64,000 nt of DNA from Sphingomonas populi (GCF_004208535.1 NZ_SGIS01000003.1:62001-126000), one strand, 5' to 3'. Counted from the stretch's first letter, positions 26,195 to 36,197 are shown. Program-made: numbers and translations. The notes: generated by a model not told the origin, from the sequence alone.

Positions 26195-28651
26195 ATGCCC
26201 CGCCCGTCCCGCCGCGATCTCCTCAAGACCGCCGGCGCGGCGGGCGGACTCGCGTTCGCGCCGCCACTTGCCGCAACCGCGCGTGCCGAACCCGCCAACC
26301 CGCGCGGCGTGGTGCCGCTCGAACGCGGCTGGCGCTTCCATCTGGGCCATGCCAGCGATCCCGAAAAGGACTTCGGCTTCGGCACCTCGCACGACACCTA
26401 TGGAAAATCCGGCGACGTCGGCACGCCGGTTGCCGCCCGCACCTTCGACGACAGCGGCTGGCAGGCGGTCAACCTGCCACATGACTGGGCGGTGGACTTG
26501 CCGTTCGAACGCTTCGGCCCACCCGACTCGGCGGCCGATCACACCGGCGCGTTTCAGGGTTTCAAGCCGGTCGGCCGGATGTGGCCCGCGACCAGCGTCG
26601 GCTGGTATCGCCGTAGCATCCCGATCGCGGCAGGCGACGCGGGCAAGCGCCTGTCGCTCGAATTCGATGGCGTCTCGCGCGATTGTCTCATCATCCTCAA
26701 CGGCTTCGTCGTCGGATCGAACGAGAGCGCCTATGCGCCCTTCCGCGTCGACATCACCGATTTCGCGGTTCCCGGCGAGGAGAACATCCTCGTCGTGCGC
26801 TGCGACGTCAGTCTTGGTGAGGCATGGTCGTATGAAGGTGCGGGCCTCTATCGCCACGTCCGGCTGGTCAAGACCGCGCCCGCACACATCCGCCAATGCG
26901 GTGTCGCGATCCGCCCCGAACTGCATGACGCGGGCGCAGTGCTGCGCACCGCCACCGAGATCGACAATGACGGCCCGGCCACCACCGCGCGGCTGCGTGC
27001 GACCGTCACCGCGCCGGATGGACAGAGTGTCGCGACGTCGCTGTCCGATCCCGTCACACTGCCGGCATGGGGGCAGATCACCATCCCGCAGGCCATTCGG
27101 ATCGCCAGTCCAGCGCTGTGGTCGCTCGATACGCCCGTGCTATATACGCTCACGACCGAAGTGGTGATCGCCGGCGCCGTGGTCGATCGCGACGATAGCC
27201 GCTTCGGCATCCGCACGATCCGCTTCGATCCCGACCGGGGCTTCTTCCTCAACGGCGCGCCAGTGAAGATCAAGGGCACCTGCAACCATCAGGATCACGC
27301 CGGCGTTGGCTTCGCGGTGCCCGATAGCCTGCACGTCTGGCGGCTCGAACAGCTCAAGGCGATGGGCGCGAACGCCTATCGCTCCACCCATCACTCACCC
27401 GCGCCGGCGATCCTCGACGCCTGCGACCGCATGGGCATTCTCGTCATGGACGAGACGCGCCAGATGTCGAGCAACCCGGAGGGTATGAGCCAGCTCGATC
27501 GCATGGTCCGTCAGGGCCGCAACCACCCCAGCGTCATCCTGTGGAGCATCGGCAACGAGGAAATACATCGCGGCACCGAGACCGGCGCCCGCATCGCCGA
27601 GACGATGAAGCGCCGCATCTACGAACTCGACGGCACGCGCCCCGTCACCGAAGCGTTCAACGGCAAGTTCGGGCAAGGCGCCTCGCGCGTCCTCGATGTG
27701 CTGGGTTGCAATTACTATCTCGACGAGATCGACGCCTATCACGCCGCGCACCCGACCATGCCGATGATCGGCACCGAAACCGGCAGCACGGTGATGACAC
27801 GCGGCGAGTACAAGCGCGACGACGCCGCCGGGATCGTCCCGGCCTATGACACCGACTATCCGAAATGGGCGACCACCGCCGAGCGCTGGTGGAGCTTCTA
27901 CGACGCCCGCCCCTTCCTCGCCGGAGGGTTCGTCTGGACCGGATTCGATTATCGCGGCGAACCGACGCCGTTCGAGCGCTGGCCGGAAAACGCGTCGAAC
28001 TTCGGGCAGATGGACAGTTGCGGCTTCCCCAAGGACAATTACCAGTATTACCGCGCCTGGTGGGGGTCGAGGCCGGTGCTCCACCTCTTCCCGCACTGGA
28101 ACTGGGCGGGGCGCGAGGGGCAGGACGTCGCTGTCTGGGTCCACAGCAATTGCGATGCGGTCGAACTGTTCCTCAACGGTCGCAGCCTCGGCCGCAAGCC
28201 GGTTGAGCGCAACCGCCACCTCGAATGGCAGGTGCCCTATGCACCGGGCCGGATCGAGGCGCATGGCTTCACCGGCGGCCGTCGTATCCTGACCGACGTG
28301 CGGGAAACCGCCGGCACCCCGGCCCGGCTCGCGCTGTCGAGCGATCGCCGCTTGCTGGCGCCCGGCGAGGTCGCGGTCGTTCGCGCCGCCGCTCTCGACG
28401 CGCACGGCCGCGACGTGCCGACCGCCACGAACCGGATCGCCTTCGCGCTCGATGGCGATGCGACATTGCTCGGCGTCGGCAACGGCGATCCGCGCTGCCT
28501 CGAACCCGACCATGCCACCGCACGTTCGGCGTTCAACGGCCTGTGCATGGCGATCATCCAGGCTGGCGACCAGGGCGGGCCGATCCGCCTCTCGGCTTCG
28601 GCCGACGGACTGCGGGCAGCGGCCCTGCCGTTCCTTGGAACGCCGGCCTGA
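26195..28651 (+). CDS. GH2 beta-galactosidase-like, Tat-exported
   Basis: An 818-residue retaining glycosidase. A twin-arginine signal (SRRDLLKTAGAAGG) is at the N terminus, then a sugar-binding jelly roll (about 45-200), an Ig-like domain (205-330), a TIM barrel (335-600) and C-terminal Ig-like or DUF4982-type domains. The acid/base E455 sits in SIGNEE and the nucleophile E528 in GTETGS; CNHQDHAG, about 100 residues before E455, is also typical. GH2 includes beta-galactosidases, mannosidases and glucuronidases; this domain layout is usual for exo-beta-galactosidases. It starts 23 bases after the TBDT. In arabinogalactan proteins, beta-galactose is the backbone sugar. Confidence 0.85.
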   Translation: MPRPSRRDLLKTAGAAGGLAFAPPLAATARAEPANPRGVVPLERGWRFHLGHASDPEKDFGFGTSHDTYGKSGDVGTPVAARTFDDSGWQAVNLPHDWAVDLPFERFGPPDSAADHTGAFQGFKPVGRMWPATSVGWYRRSIPIAAGDAGKRLSLEFDGVSRDCLIILNGFVVGSNESAYAPFRVDITDFAVPGEENILVVRCDVSLGEAWSYEGAGLYRHVRLVKTAPAHIRQCGVAIRPELHDAGAVLRTATEIDNDGPATTARLRATVTAPDGQSVATSLSDPVTLPAWGQITIPQAIRIASPALWSLDTPVLYTLTTEVVIAGAVVDRDDSRFGIRTIRFDPDRGFFLNGAPVKIKGTCNHQDHAGVGFAVPDSLHVWRLEQLKAMGANAYRSTHHSPAPAILDACDRMGILVMDETRQMSSNPEGMSQLDRMVRQGRNHPSVILWSIGNEEIHRGTETGARIAETMKRRIYELDGTRPVTEAFNGKFGQGASRVLDVLGCNYYLDEIDAYHAAHPTMPMIGTETGSTVMTRGEYKRDDAAGIVPAYDTDYPKWATTAERWWSFYDARPFLAGGFVWTGFDYRGEPTPFERWPENASNFGQMDSCGFPKDNYQYYRAWWGSRPVLHLFPHWNWAGREGQDVAVWVHSNCDAVELFLNGRSLGRKPVERNRHLEWQVPYAPGRIEAHGFTGGRRILTDVRETAGTPARLALSSDRRLLAPGEVAVVRAAALDAHGRDVPTATNRIAFALDGDATLLGVGNGDPRCLEPDHATARSAFNGLCMAIIQAGDQGGPIRLSASADGLRAAALPFLGTPA

Positions 28652-28666
28652 GCCGACCTCAGGCCA

Positions 28667-31045
28667 TCACTGCCGCGCGGTAAACAGCCGCACCCCGAAC
28701 ACCGGCCCGGCGGTATGCCCCTGATGCGGCTGGAAGCGCACCATGACACGCGCCTTGCCCCGCGTCAGCGCCTCGGGCACCGGATAGTCGATGTCGATGA
28801 ACTGGCCGGGCTTCTGCGCCTCCAGCACTTGCGTCGCCACGACGGTGCCATCGACCACGATGTCGAACGCACGCTTGCGCTCGTCGCCCCAATAGGTCGC
28901 CTCCAGCACCAGCGGGCCGGGTTTCACCTTCATGCCGAACTGGAAGAAACCGCCGCTCCGCGCATCACGCCCGTTGCGCCCGCGATACACCACCGGGAAG
29001 GAGATGTCCGAGGTCAGCGCGTGGTCCCGCTCGGGCTGCATTTCGCCGAGATGCATGACATCGACCGATCGCGCGGTGAGATCGGCGAGGCGCGCCTGCT
29101 CGGCGGCGATCGCGATCTTTTGCGTCTCCCACTGCGCATCGGTGAAGCGTTTGAAATAGACCGCGCTGCGCCGGTCATAGCCGCGGTAGAAGGGCGCGAA
29201 GTCCATATCGCCCGGCCGGCCAAGCCCCTGCGTGCGATACACCGCAGGCGCCGCACCCGCCTTGAACCCGCCGAGAATATCGCTGCCGACCAGCGCAGGC
29301 GCGCCGCCATCGGCCAGCGGCTGCGCCGCCGGGCCGAGATCGGCGGCGAGCACCAGCGGACCGCGCAAAATTGCGATCGTGTCAGGGTCGTCCGGGGTAG
29401 ATTCCGTGCGCAACTCCATTGGCAGCACCATCGCGAGTACATCGCCTGCCTGCCAGCGGCGGCGCACCACCGCATAGCCGGCGCTGCGCTCGGCTTCGAC
29501 CGGCGTGCCGTTGACGGTCAGCGTGGCGGTCTTCGCCCAACCGGGCACGCGCATCGCGATCGTGAACACGCCGCCACGCTTCAGCGTCGACAGCGTCAGC
29601 CGCACCGCACCGTCATAGGGATAGGCGGTGGCAAGCTCGACATCCGCGCCCCTGCCCGCCCAATGCGCGCGCGAGGGGATGAACAGGTTCACGAGCAGAG
29701 CATCCTTGCCCTGCCAATAGATCGACTCGCCGTGCTTGGCATGGCTCTCCATTCCCGAACCGACGCAGCACCAGAAATCCTCGGTCGGCGAGGAGAAGTC
29801 GCGTTTGATGCCCGACATCAGCGGCGTCATGTAGGTGAACATGCCCGTCTTCGGGTCTTGCGCGGCAAGAATGTGGTTGAAGTGGGTGCGCTCGTAATAA
29901 TCGAACATCGCGCCATCGGGCGCCCATGCGTAAAGCTGCCGGGTGAGCTTGAGCATGTTGTAGCTGTTGCAATGCTCGCACGTCTGTTCGGTCAGATGCT
30001 GCGAGATCGCATCGGGCGCGAAGAAATACTCGCGGTCGGCATTGCCGCCGATCACATAGCTGTGGTGATGCGTCACCGTGTTCCAGAAGTAGCGCGCCGC
30101 CGTGCCGGGCGCGGCGCGGCCGGTGAGGTCATGGATGCGCGCGAGGCCGATCAGCTTGGGGATCTGCGTGTTGGCGTGAATGTTGGGCAGATCGTCCTGT
30201 TGGCGTTCGAGCGGATCGAGCACGGCGTCGTCATGGAGTCGCTCAGCCACGCTCAGCCATTGCGGATCGCCGGTACGCGCCGAAAGCTCGGCATAGCTTT
30301 CGTTGAGGCCACCATATTCGCAGCCCAGCATCTTCTGCATCTGCGCCGCGTCGAGCGCCGCAAACACGCGCTGGAAATAGCGCGCCATGCCGACCGCAAC
30401 GCCGAGCGCCTGCGCGTTGCCACACAACGCCTGCGCGTCGAGCAGCCCCGCGAAGGTCTTGTGGATGTTGTAAAGCGGTGACCAGGCACCGTTGAGATCG
30501 AACCCGCCCGAACGGATATCGCCCGTCATGATCTCGGGAAATATCTCCTCGCCATCGACCAAGGTACCGTCCTTGCGCTTGCGCAGCAGCCCGGCGACAT
30601 AACCGGTGCCGCGCGCGGCCTGGCACTCGGCGAGTTCGGCGACGATATAATCGACGAGCCGCTTAGCCTCGATGTCACCGATCTGCGCGTGGATCAGCGC
30701 GAGCGCCGAGAGATAATGGCCGAGCGTGTGCCCGGCGATCGTATCGCCCTCCCAGCCGCCATACACCTTGCCCTTGGGCGCAAGTCCGGCGCCGGTACGG
30801 AAATTGTGCAGCAGACGATCGGGTTCGAGGGCGAGCAGGTAGCGGCGATTCGCCTCGACCGCGTCGAGGAACGGCGACGGCAGCAGTCGAACATCCTTCA
30901 AGGGCAACGGCTCGGGATGTGCAGGCAGCAGCGCGGCGCCAGCCGGCGCGGCGGCAAGCGCACGTCCGGTCCAGCCGCTCGCGAGCGCCAAGATGCCCGC
31001 GCCCGCCAGCCAGTCCCGCCGCGTACCAACAAGCTGCAACGTCAT
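28667..31045 (-). CDS. GH127 beta-L-arabinofuranosidase, Tat-exported
   Basis: A 792-residue enzyme of the DUF1680/GH127 family, whose founding member HypBA1 removes beta-L-arabinofuranose from hydroxyproline-linked arabino-oligosaccharides. The Zn/catalytic set is intact: E357 and C359 in CEHCNSYNMLKLTRQL, and C426-C427 in FWCCVGSGMESHAKHG. A twin-arginine signal (TRRDWLAGAGILALASG) is present. The start at 31045 has a strong GGGAGAGCGGG site; the frame is open further upstream, but there it runs into the neighbouring divergent gene. The gene converges on the GH2 gene (15-base gap) and diverges from the DUF885 peptidase across operator C. Confidence 0.92.
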   Translation of the reverse strand: MTLQLVGTRRDWLAGAGILALASGWTGRALAAAPAGAALLPAHPEPLPLKDVRLLPSPFLDAVEANRRYLLALEPDRLLHNFRTGAGLAPKGKVYGGWEGDTIAGHTLGHYLSALALIHAQIGDIEAKRLVDYIVAELAECQAARGTGYVAGLLRKRKDGTLVDGEEIFPEIMTGDIRSGGFDLNGAWSPLYNIHKTFAGLLDAQALCGNAQALGVAVGMARYFQRVFAALDAAQMQKMLGCEYGGLNESYAELSARTGDPQWLSVAERLHDDAVLDPLERQQDDLPNIHANTQIPKLIGLARIHDLTGRAAPGTAARYFWNTVTHHHSYVIGGNADREYFFAPDAISQHLTEQTCEHCNSYNMLKLTRQLYAWAPDGAMFDYYERTHFNHILAAQDPKTGMFTYMTPLMSGIKRDFSSPTEDFWCCVGSGMESHAKHGESIYWQGKDALLVNLFIPSRAHWAGRGADVELATAYPYDGAVRLTLSTLKRGGVFTIAMRVPGWAKTATLTVNGTPVEAERSAGYAVVRRRWQAGDVLAMVLPMELRTESTPDDPDTIAILRGPLVLAADLGPAAQPLADGGAPALVGSDILGGFKAGAAPAVYRTQGLGRPGDMDFAPFYRGYDRRSAVYFKRFTDAQWETQKIAIAAEQARLADLTARSVDVMHLGEMQPERDHALTSDISFPVVYRGRNGRDARSGGFFQFGMKVKPGPLVLEATYWGDERKRAFDIVVDGTVVATQVLEAQKPGQFIDIDYPVPEALTRGKARVMVRFQPHQGHTAGPVFGVRLFTARQ

Positions 31046-31060
31046 CCCGCTCTCCCTTGC

Positions 31061-31087
31061 GAATACGTAGAATACGTTATACGATCC
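31061..31087. promoter_or_regulatory. Operator-like site C between divergent genes
   Basis: Two direct copies of GAATACGT start at 31061 and 31070, and ATCGTATAACGT (minus strand, 31085-31074) matches the ATMGTAT family. CGTA-GAA-TACG (31066-31076) is also an inverted repeat. It sits in the 69-base gap between GH127 (minus) and the DUF885 gene (plus) and could control both. Confidence 0.45.
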
Positions 31088-31114
31088 ATAAGACATTGCA
31101 AGGGCGGGGCATAT

Positions 31115-32851
31115 ATGCGGGTTCTCAAAAGCGGCGTGATGATGGTCGCGTCCGCTTCGGCGATCATGACAGCGCCCAGCGCCGTCGCGAAAGATACCGC
31201 CGATGCGCGCTTCAAGGCGATCTATACTGCCGAATGGACGTGGCGCCAGAACCAGAAGGCGGACGATGAGGACAGCGGCGACCATATCTCGGCGCACCTC
31301 CCCGATGTCGGACCGGCCGCGCAAGCCGAGCGCCTCAAGATGTGGACCGAGGTGACGGCGAAGCTCGCGACGATCGATCCCGCTCAGCTCACGCCGGAAA
31401 ACCGTATCGACCTGCAAATCTACAGCAACCAGATCACCACCGCGCTCGCCGCGCTTCGCTACCGCGAGTATGAAAAGCCGCTCAACGCCGACACCAGTTT
31501 CTGGGGCAATGTCGTCGGCACAGCGCGGCAGAGCTTCAAGACCGAGCAGGATTATCGCAACTACCTGACCATGCTCGGCGAGATGCCGCGCTATTTCGCG
31601 CAGCAGATCGCCAACATGAAAGCGGGCGAAGCGCGCGGCTTCACGCCGCCGAAGATCACGCTCGTAGGCCGCGACGCGACCGTCACGCCGATCACCGACG
31701 CCAAGACGCCGCAGGACAATCCGTTCTACGCGCCGTTCAAGACGATGCCCGCTGTCATCCCCGCCGCCACGCAGGCGGCCCTACGCGCAGAGGCGGTCGC
31801 CGTCATCCAGAACGCCGTCGTGCCCGCGCACAAGAGCCTGCTCGCTTTCCTGCGCGACGACTATATCCCGCACGCGAAGACCAGCCTCGACGCCTATTCG
31901 CTGCCCGACGGCAAGGCCTATTACCAGTCCAAGATCAAGGAATTCACCACCCTCGATCTGACGCCCGCGCAAATCCACCGGATCGGGCTGGACGAGGTGG
32001 CCGGCATCCGCGCGCAGATGCTCGGGGTGATGAAGGAGGTCGATTTCAAAGGCGACCTGCCCGCTTTCCTCACCTATCTCCGCACCGATCCGCGCTTCTA
32101 CGCCAAGACGCCGCAGGCGCTGCTCGATCGTGCCGCCTGGATCGCCAAGACGTTCGACGGCAAGGCGAAGGACTGGTTCGGGCATCTGCCGCGTAGCCGC
32201 TTCGCGATCATTCCCGTTCCCGCCGACATCGCGCCCATCTACACGGGCGGTCGCGGCGGGCCGGGCGTGTACCTCGTCAACACATACAATCTGCCGGCGC
32301 TGACGCTCCACGAAAGCGCGCCCGGCCACGCCTTCCAGATGCCGCTCGCCGCCGAGAACAAGGATTTGCCACCGTTCCGCCAGCAATCCTACATCTCGGC
32401 TTACGGCGAAGGTTGGGCGTTGTATTGCGAGAAACTCGGCGTCGAAATGGGCATCTACGACACGCCCTATGATCGCTTCGGCATGCTGAGCTACCAGATG
32501 TGGCGCGCCGCGCGCCTCGTAGTCGATACCGGCATTCACTCGATGGGTTGGACGCGCGCGCAGGCGCAGGCCTATCTTCACGACAACACCGCGCTCGCCG
32601 ATCACGAAATCGAGACTGAAGTCGATCGCTACATAGCTTGGCCGGGGCAGGCCTTGTCCTATTACCTCGGCGAAAAGGCGATCGTCGATGCGCGCGCCAA
32701 AGCCGAAAAGGCGCTGGGGCCGAAGTTCAACATCCGCGCCTTCCACGACACCGTGCTCCAGCTCGGATCGGTGCCGCTGCCGGTGCTGCAAGCGCGGGTC
32801 GATCGCTTCATCGCCGAGGGTGGCAAGGGACCGTACCCCGACGAGGAATAA
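31115..32851 (+). CDS. DUF885 family secreted metallopeptidase-like protein
   Basis: A 578-residue protein of the DUF885 group. The start at 31115 has AAGGGCGGGG upstream and gives a signal peptide (MRVLKSGVMMVASASAIM, cleavage near AVAK). The family's Zn-peptidase motif HESAPGH is at residues 399-405, followed by YGEGWALYCEKLG with a third likely ligand Glu. Members are presumed periplasmic carboxy- or oligopeptidases, but few have been tested. Its position next to GH127 and a prolidase-like gene suggests that it cuts deglycosylated peptide. Confidence 0.8.
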   Translation: MRVLKSGVMMVASASAIMTAPSAVAKDTADARFKAIYTAEWTWRQNQKADDEDSGDHISAHLPDVGPAAQAERLKMWTEVTAKLATIDPAQLTPENRIDLQIYSNQITTALAALRYREYEKPLNADTSFWGNVVGTARQSFKTEQDYRNYLTMLGEMPRYFAQQIANMKAGEARGFTPPKITLVGRDATVTPITDAKTPQDNPFYAPFKTMPAVIPAATQAALRAEAVAVIQNAVVPAHKSLLAFLRDDYIPHAKTSLDAYSLPDGKAYYQSKIKEFTTLDLTPAQIHRIGLDEVAGIRAQMLGVMKEVDFKGDLPAFLTYLRTDPRFYAKTPQALLDRAAWIAKTFDGKAKDWFGHLPRSRFAIIPVPADIAPIYTGGRGGPGVYLVNTYNLPALTLHESAPGHAFQMPLAAENKDLPPFRQQSYISAYGEGWALYCEKLGVEMGIYDTPYDRFGMLSYQMWRAARLVVDTGIHSMGWTRAQAQAYLHDNTALADHEIETEVDRYIAWPGQALSYYLGEKAIVDARAKAEKALGPKFNIRAFHDTVLQLGSVPLPVLQARVDRFIAEGGKGPYPDEE

Positions 32852-32864
32852 GCCGGCGCGGCGA

Positions 32865-34058
32865 TCAGTCGAACGGCCGGTCGATCGCCGGCTGCGGTTG
32901 CGTGAACCAGCGCGGGCCGGTGTCGGTCATGTAGAAATGGTCCTCCAGCCGCACGCCGAAACGATCGGGCACGACGATCATCGGCTCGTTGGAGAAGCAC
33001 ATGCCCGCTTCCAGCGGCGTGCGGTCGCCGCGCACCAGATAGGCCGGTTCGTGGATCGACAGGCCGATGCCGTGGCCGGTACGGTGCGGCAGGCCGGGCA
33101 GGCGATAGTCCGGGCCAAGTCCCGCCGCTTCCAGCACCGCGCGCGCGGCATAGTCGACGCTCTCGCACGGCGCGCCCGGCACCGCTGCGGCGAAAGCAGC
33201 CGCCTGCGCCGCCTTTTCGATATCCCAGATCGCACGCACCTCGCTGCCCGGTTCGCCGAACGCATAGGTGCGCGTGATGTCGGAGTGATAGCCCTCGATC
33301 GTGCAGCCGGTGTCGATCAGCACGAGTTGCCCGTCCTCAAGGCGTTGCTCGCCGGGCAGGCCGTGCGGGAAGGCGGTGGCGCGGCCGAACTGAACGATGC
33401 AGAAGCTGTAGCCCGACGCGCCCATTGCGCGGTGCGCCTCGTCGATGAAGCGCTTGACCTCGGAACTGGTGATGCCCGGCGCGAGGATACGCGCGGCGCG
33501 GCGATGCACGTCTAGCGTCATATCCTTCGCCTGCTGCATCAGCGCGATCTCGGCGGGCGACTTGCGCATCCGGCACCCGTCGATCGCCGGCGCGCCATCG
33601 ACCAGCGCAATGAACGGCGCCGCGCGGCGCAACCTTTCCGACATCTGGAACGGCAGCGCCGGATCGATCGCGAGCGTGCGCGCGCCCAAACCCGCCAGCG
33701 CATCGGCGACAAGCGCGTGCGGGTTCGCATCCTCCTCCCACAGGCGGATATCCACGTCGATCAGCAGGTCCGCCTGCAACGATCCCAGTTCGAAATTCGG
33801 GCAGATCATCACCGGCTCCCCGCGTACCGGCAGTACCATCGCCACCAGCCGCTCGGTCGCTCCCCAGGGAACGCCCGCGAAATAGCGCAGCGACGCACCC
33901 GCGCTGATCAGCAACGCGTCGGCCCCCATGCCCTCGGTCAGCGCGCGCGCGCGCTCGATCCGGGCGAGCCGCTCGGCCCTGTCGATCGCGGGCGCCGTCG
34001 CGGTCCAGGGGCGGATGGCGGCGAGTTCGGCTGCGGCGGTGGAGCCTCCGATGGTCAT
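32865..34058 (-). CDS. M24 Xaa-Pro peptidase (prolidase-like)
   Basis: A 397-residue creatinase-fold metallopeptidase without a signal peptide, so cytoplasmic. The five dinuclear metal ligands are all present: D249 and D260 (LIDTG...HSDITRTY), H329 (TGHGIGLSIHE), E358 (FSNEPM) and E372 (RLEDHF). Such enzymes cut Xaa-Pro or Pro-like bonds. It begins one base after the stop of the hydroxyproline dehydrogenase-like gene, so the two are co-transcribed. This supports release of hydroxyproline from Xaa-Hyp dipeptides, which is an inference. Confidence 0.85.
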   Translation of the reverse strand: MTIGGSTAAAELAAIRPWTATAPAIDRAERLARIERARALTEGMGADALLISAGASLRYFAGVPWGATERLVAMVLPVRGEPVMICPNFELGSLQADLLIDVDIRLWEEDANPHALVADALAGLGARTLAIDPALPFQMSERLRRAAPFIALVDGAPAIDGCRMRKSPAEIALMQQAKDMTLDVHRRAARILAPGITSSEVKRFIDEAHRAMGASGYSFCIVQFGRATAFPHGLPGEQRLEDGQLVLIDTGCTIEGYHSDITRTYAFGEPGSEVRAIWDIEKAAQAAAFAAAVPGAPCESVDYAARAVLEAAGLGPDYRLPGLPHRTGHGIGLSIHEPAYLVRGDRTPLEAGMCFSNEPMIVVPDRFGVRLEDHFYMTDTGPRWFTQPQPAIDRPFD

Positions 34059-34059
34059 G

Positions 34060-35304
34060 TCATGCCTTTCTGGCGAAGCGATCGAGATCGAACGCGGTGA
34101 TGTCGAACGGTAGCGCCTCGTGCGCCACCAGCGCCCCGACGATCTCGGCGGTGATCGGCGCGAGCGTCAACCCGAGATGCTGATGTCCGAACGCATAGAC
34201 CAGATTGTCGGCCGATCCGCTCCGGCCGATCGCGGGCAGATAATCGGGAAAAGTCGGGCGCGATCCCATCCATCGATCGAACGGCCCACGCATCGGCAGG
34301 CCGAGTTCGGCGATGTGGCGTTCAAGCCGCTCCCACTTGGCCGGATCGGGCGGCGCGTCGGGATCGCCGATCTCGACGAAGCTCGCCACCTGCACGCAAT
34401 CGCGATAGCGCGTGACGATCATCGAGCGATCCTCGAACACCACCGGCGGCAACCCGGCAGGCCAGTCGTGATCGCGGGACCGCAGATGATAGCCACGCTC
34501 GGCGACGATCGGCGCGCGGTGGCCGAGCGGCGCGATGAGCGACCCCGAGCGCACGCCGGCGGCCAGCACGATATGATCGGGCACCGTCACCGCGCCACCG
34601 TCGATCGACACTCCTGCCCGCCCGGCGACGCGCGACAGATGCGCGCGACCCCGCACGATCCGCCCGCCGGCCCGTTCGAACGCACCCTCAAGCGCATCCG
34701 CCAGCCGCCCCAGATCCGCGACCGAGCCGGTGTTGGTAAAGCGGATCGCTCCGGCCGGCGCAGTGCCGACCAATGCCGCCAATTCCTGCCCTTCAGCCGC
34801 GTCGATGTCGCGAAACGATGCGGTGCCGGTGTCCGCCGCCGCCCACGCCGCCCGGCCCGCTCGCGCCGCCGTCGGCGATTCCCAGACCACGAAATGCCCG
34901 TGGTCGCGCAGGATATTGCCGGGCAGGTCGGCGGCAAGCCGAAGCCACGCCGGCATCGCCTGCCCCACCAGCATCGACAAAGCCTCCTTGCCGGATTCGA
35001 AACGGCGCAGCCGCGCCGCGCTGAGCATCCGCCACGCGAAGGGCAGCGACGCTCGCCACTGCCCGCGCGGCAACGCGAGCGCGCCGCCCCGCCAGAACAG
35101 CCGCTTCGGCGCAGACCGGATCGCCGCGCGCGAGGCCAGCGGCTCGACCTGCTCGATCGCGATATGTCCGGCATTGCCCCAGGACGCGGCAGTGCGCCCG
35201 GGATCGGCATCGCCCAGCGTCACGTCGATTCCGCGCCGCGCCAGCGCCAACGCGCTCGCCAGTCCCACGACACCGCCGCCAATGATGATCGCCTTTTCGC
35301 CCAT
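34060..35304 (-). CDS. FAD D-amino acid / D-hydroxyproline dehydrogenase-like (DadA fold)
   Basis: A 414-residue FAD-dependent oxidoreductase of the DAO family. The Rossmann GGGVVGLASALALARRG is at residues 8-24, and the C-terminal GHQHLGLTLAPITAEIVG is the second flavin-contact motif. With the 4-hydroxyproline epimerase and DapA-like deaminase nearby, the likely reaction is oxidation of cis-4-hydroxy-D-proline to 1-pyrroline-4-hydroxy-2-carboxylate. The ATG at 35304 is preceded by AAGGTGGG. Operator D lies 27 bases upstream. A general D-amino acid dehydrogenase is the main alternative. Confidence 0.8.
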   Translation of the reverse strand: MGEKAIIIGGGVVGLASALALARRGIDVTLGDADPGRTAASWGNAGHIAIEQVEPLASRAAIRSAPKRLFWRGGALALPRGQWRASLPFAWRMLSAARLRRFESGKEALSMLVGQAMPAWLRLAADLPGNILRDHGHFVVWESPTAARAGRAAWAAADTGTASFRDIDAAEGQELAALVGTAPAGAIRFTNTGSVADLGRLADALEGAFERAGGRIVRGRAHLSRVAGRAGVSIDGGAVTVPDHIVLAAGVRSGSLIAPLGHRAPIVAERGYHLRSRDHDWPAGLPPVVFEDRSMIVTRYRDCVQVASFVEIGDPDAPPDPAKWERLERHIAELGLPMRGPFDRWMGSRPTFPDYLPAIGRSGSADNLVYAFGHQHLGLTLAPITAEIVGALVAHEALPFDITAFDLDRFARKA

Positions 35305-35330
35305 GTCCCACCTTGATGATCGGGCGGCCC

Positions 35331-35344
35331 TATCGTATACGATA
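35331..35344. promoter_or_regulatory. Operator D, perfect 14-bp palindrome TATCGTATACGATA
   Basis: This perfect palindrome lies between the dehydrogenase gene (minus) and the GntR regulator (plus). It fits the TNGT-(spacer)-ACNA layout known for FadR-type GntR regulators and contains the GTATAC core also seen at site E. It is probably the autoregulatory and target operator of the adjacent regulator. Confidence 0.65.
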
Positions 35345-35479
35345 TATGTAGACAATCAGCGGCGGCGCCATGTTCCAGAAAAGTTTCTGCTCAGGATCGG
35401 CAGTCTGGAATGTTTACCGCTTGGTACATGCCGTCGGATCGGGGCACAGTCGGATCGATCCTGTGGAGCCCCTTTCCCG

Positions 35480-36124
35480 ATGAGCATTGTCGTCCGCAAC
35501 CTGTCTGAGCAAATTTTCAACATCGTCCGTGAACAGATCGTGTCCGGCAAGCTGCCCGTAGAGCGGCCGATCCGGCAGGATGCGATGGCCAACGAACTCG
35601 GCGTCAGCAAGATACCGCTACGCGAGGCGCTGGCGCGGCTGGAGCAGGAAGGGCTGCTGGTCAGCCAGGCCAATCGCGGTTTCTTCGTGCGCCAGATGTC
35701 GGCGAGCGAGGCCGAGGAGATTTTCGCGCTGCGCCTCGCGATCGAGCCGCAGGCGCTCGCCGCCGCAGCGATGGACGCGAGCGAGGAGGAGCAGCAGGAC
35801 GCGCGCGATGCGCTGGCCGCGCTCGACCTCGCCGCAGTCGATCACCTTGACGATGTCGCCGCGCGCAACCGGGATTTCCACATGACGCTGGTCCGCCCCG
35901 GCCGCCGACTGCTGACGACCCAGTTGATCGAACGCTTGCATGTGATGTCGGAGCGCTACGTCCACAAGCATCTCGAACCGGCTGGCCGCGAGCACCGCGC
36001 CCATCTCGAACATCAGATTCTGCTTGAAGCCTGGACCACGCGCAACGCCGAGCGCGCCAAGGCGCTGGCCGCCGAGCATATCAACGGCACGCTGAGCGAT
36101 CTTCGCCGGCAATTAAGCTGGTGA
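35480..36124 (+). CDS. GntR-family (FCD) transcriptional regulator
   Basis: A 214-residue regulator. The winged HTH is at residues 8-75 (MANELGVSKIPLREALARLEQEGLLV) and the all-helical FCD effector domain at 80-205, with ARNRDFHMTL and HLEHQILLEAW supplying the usual metal-site Asp/His residues. FCD regulators sense small acids or amino-acid derivatives. It diverges from the dehydrogenase-M24 pair across operator D and is followed by the dipeptidyl peptidase gene. It is the only local regulator in the hydroxyproline region and the prime candidate to bind sites A to E. Confidence 0.92.
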   Translation: MSIVVRNLSEQIFNIVREQIVSGKLPVERPIRQDAMANELGVSKIPLREALARLEQEGLLVSQANRGFFVRQMSASEAEEIFALRLAIEPQALAAAAMDASEEEQQDARDALAALDLAAVDHLDDVAARNRDFHMTLVRPGRRLLTTQLIERLHVMSERYVHKHLEPAGREHRAHLEHQILLEAWTTRNAERAKALAAEHINGTLSDLRRQLSW

Positions 36125-36197
36125 TTCACGGGCCAGCTCCGAACCGACCCGGCTGACCACGCTGGCGGCACGACCTTTTTCGACCAAGGACATTGCG

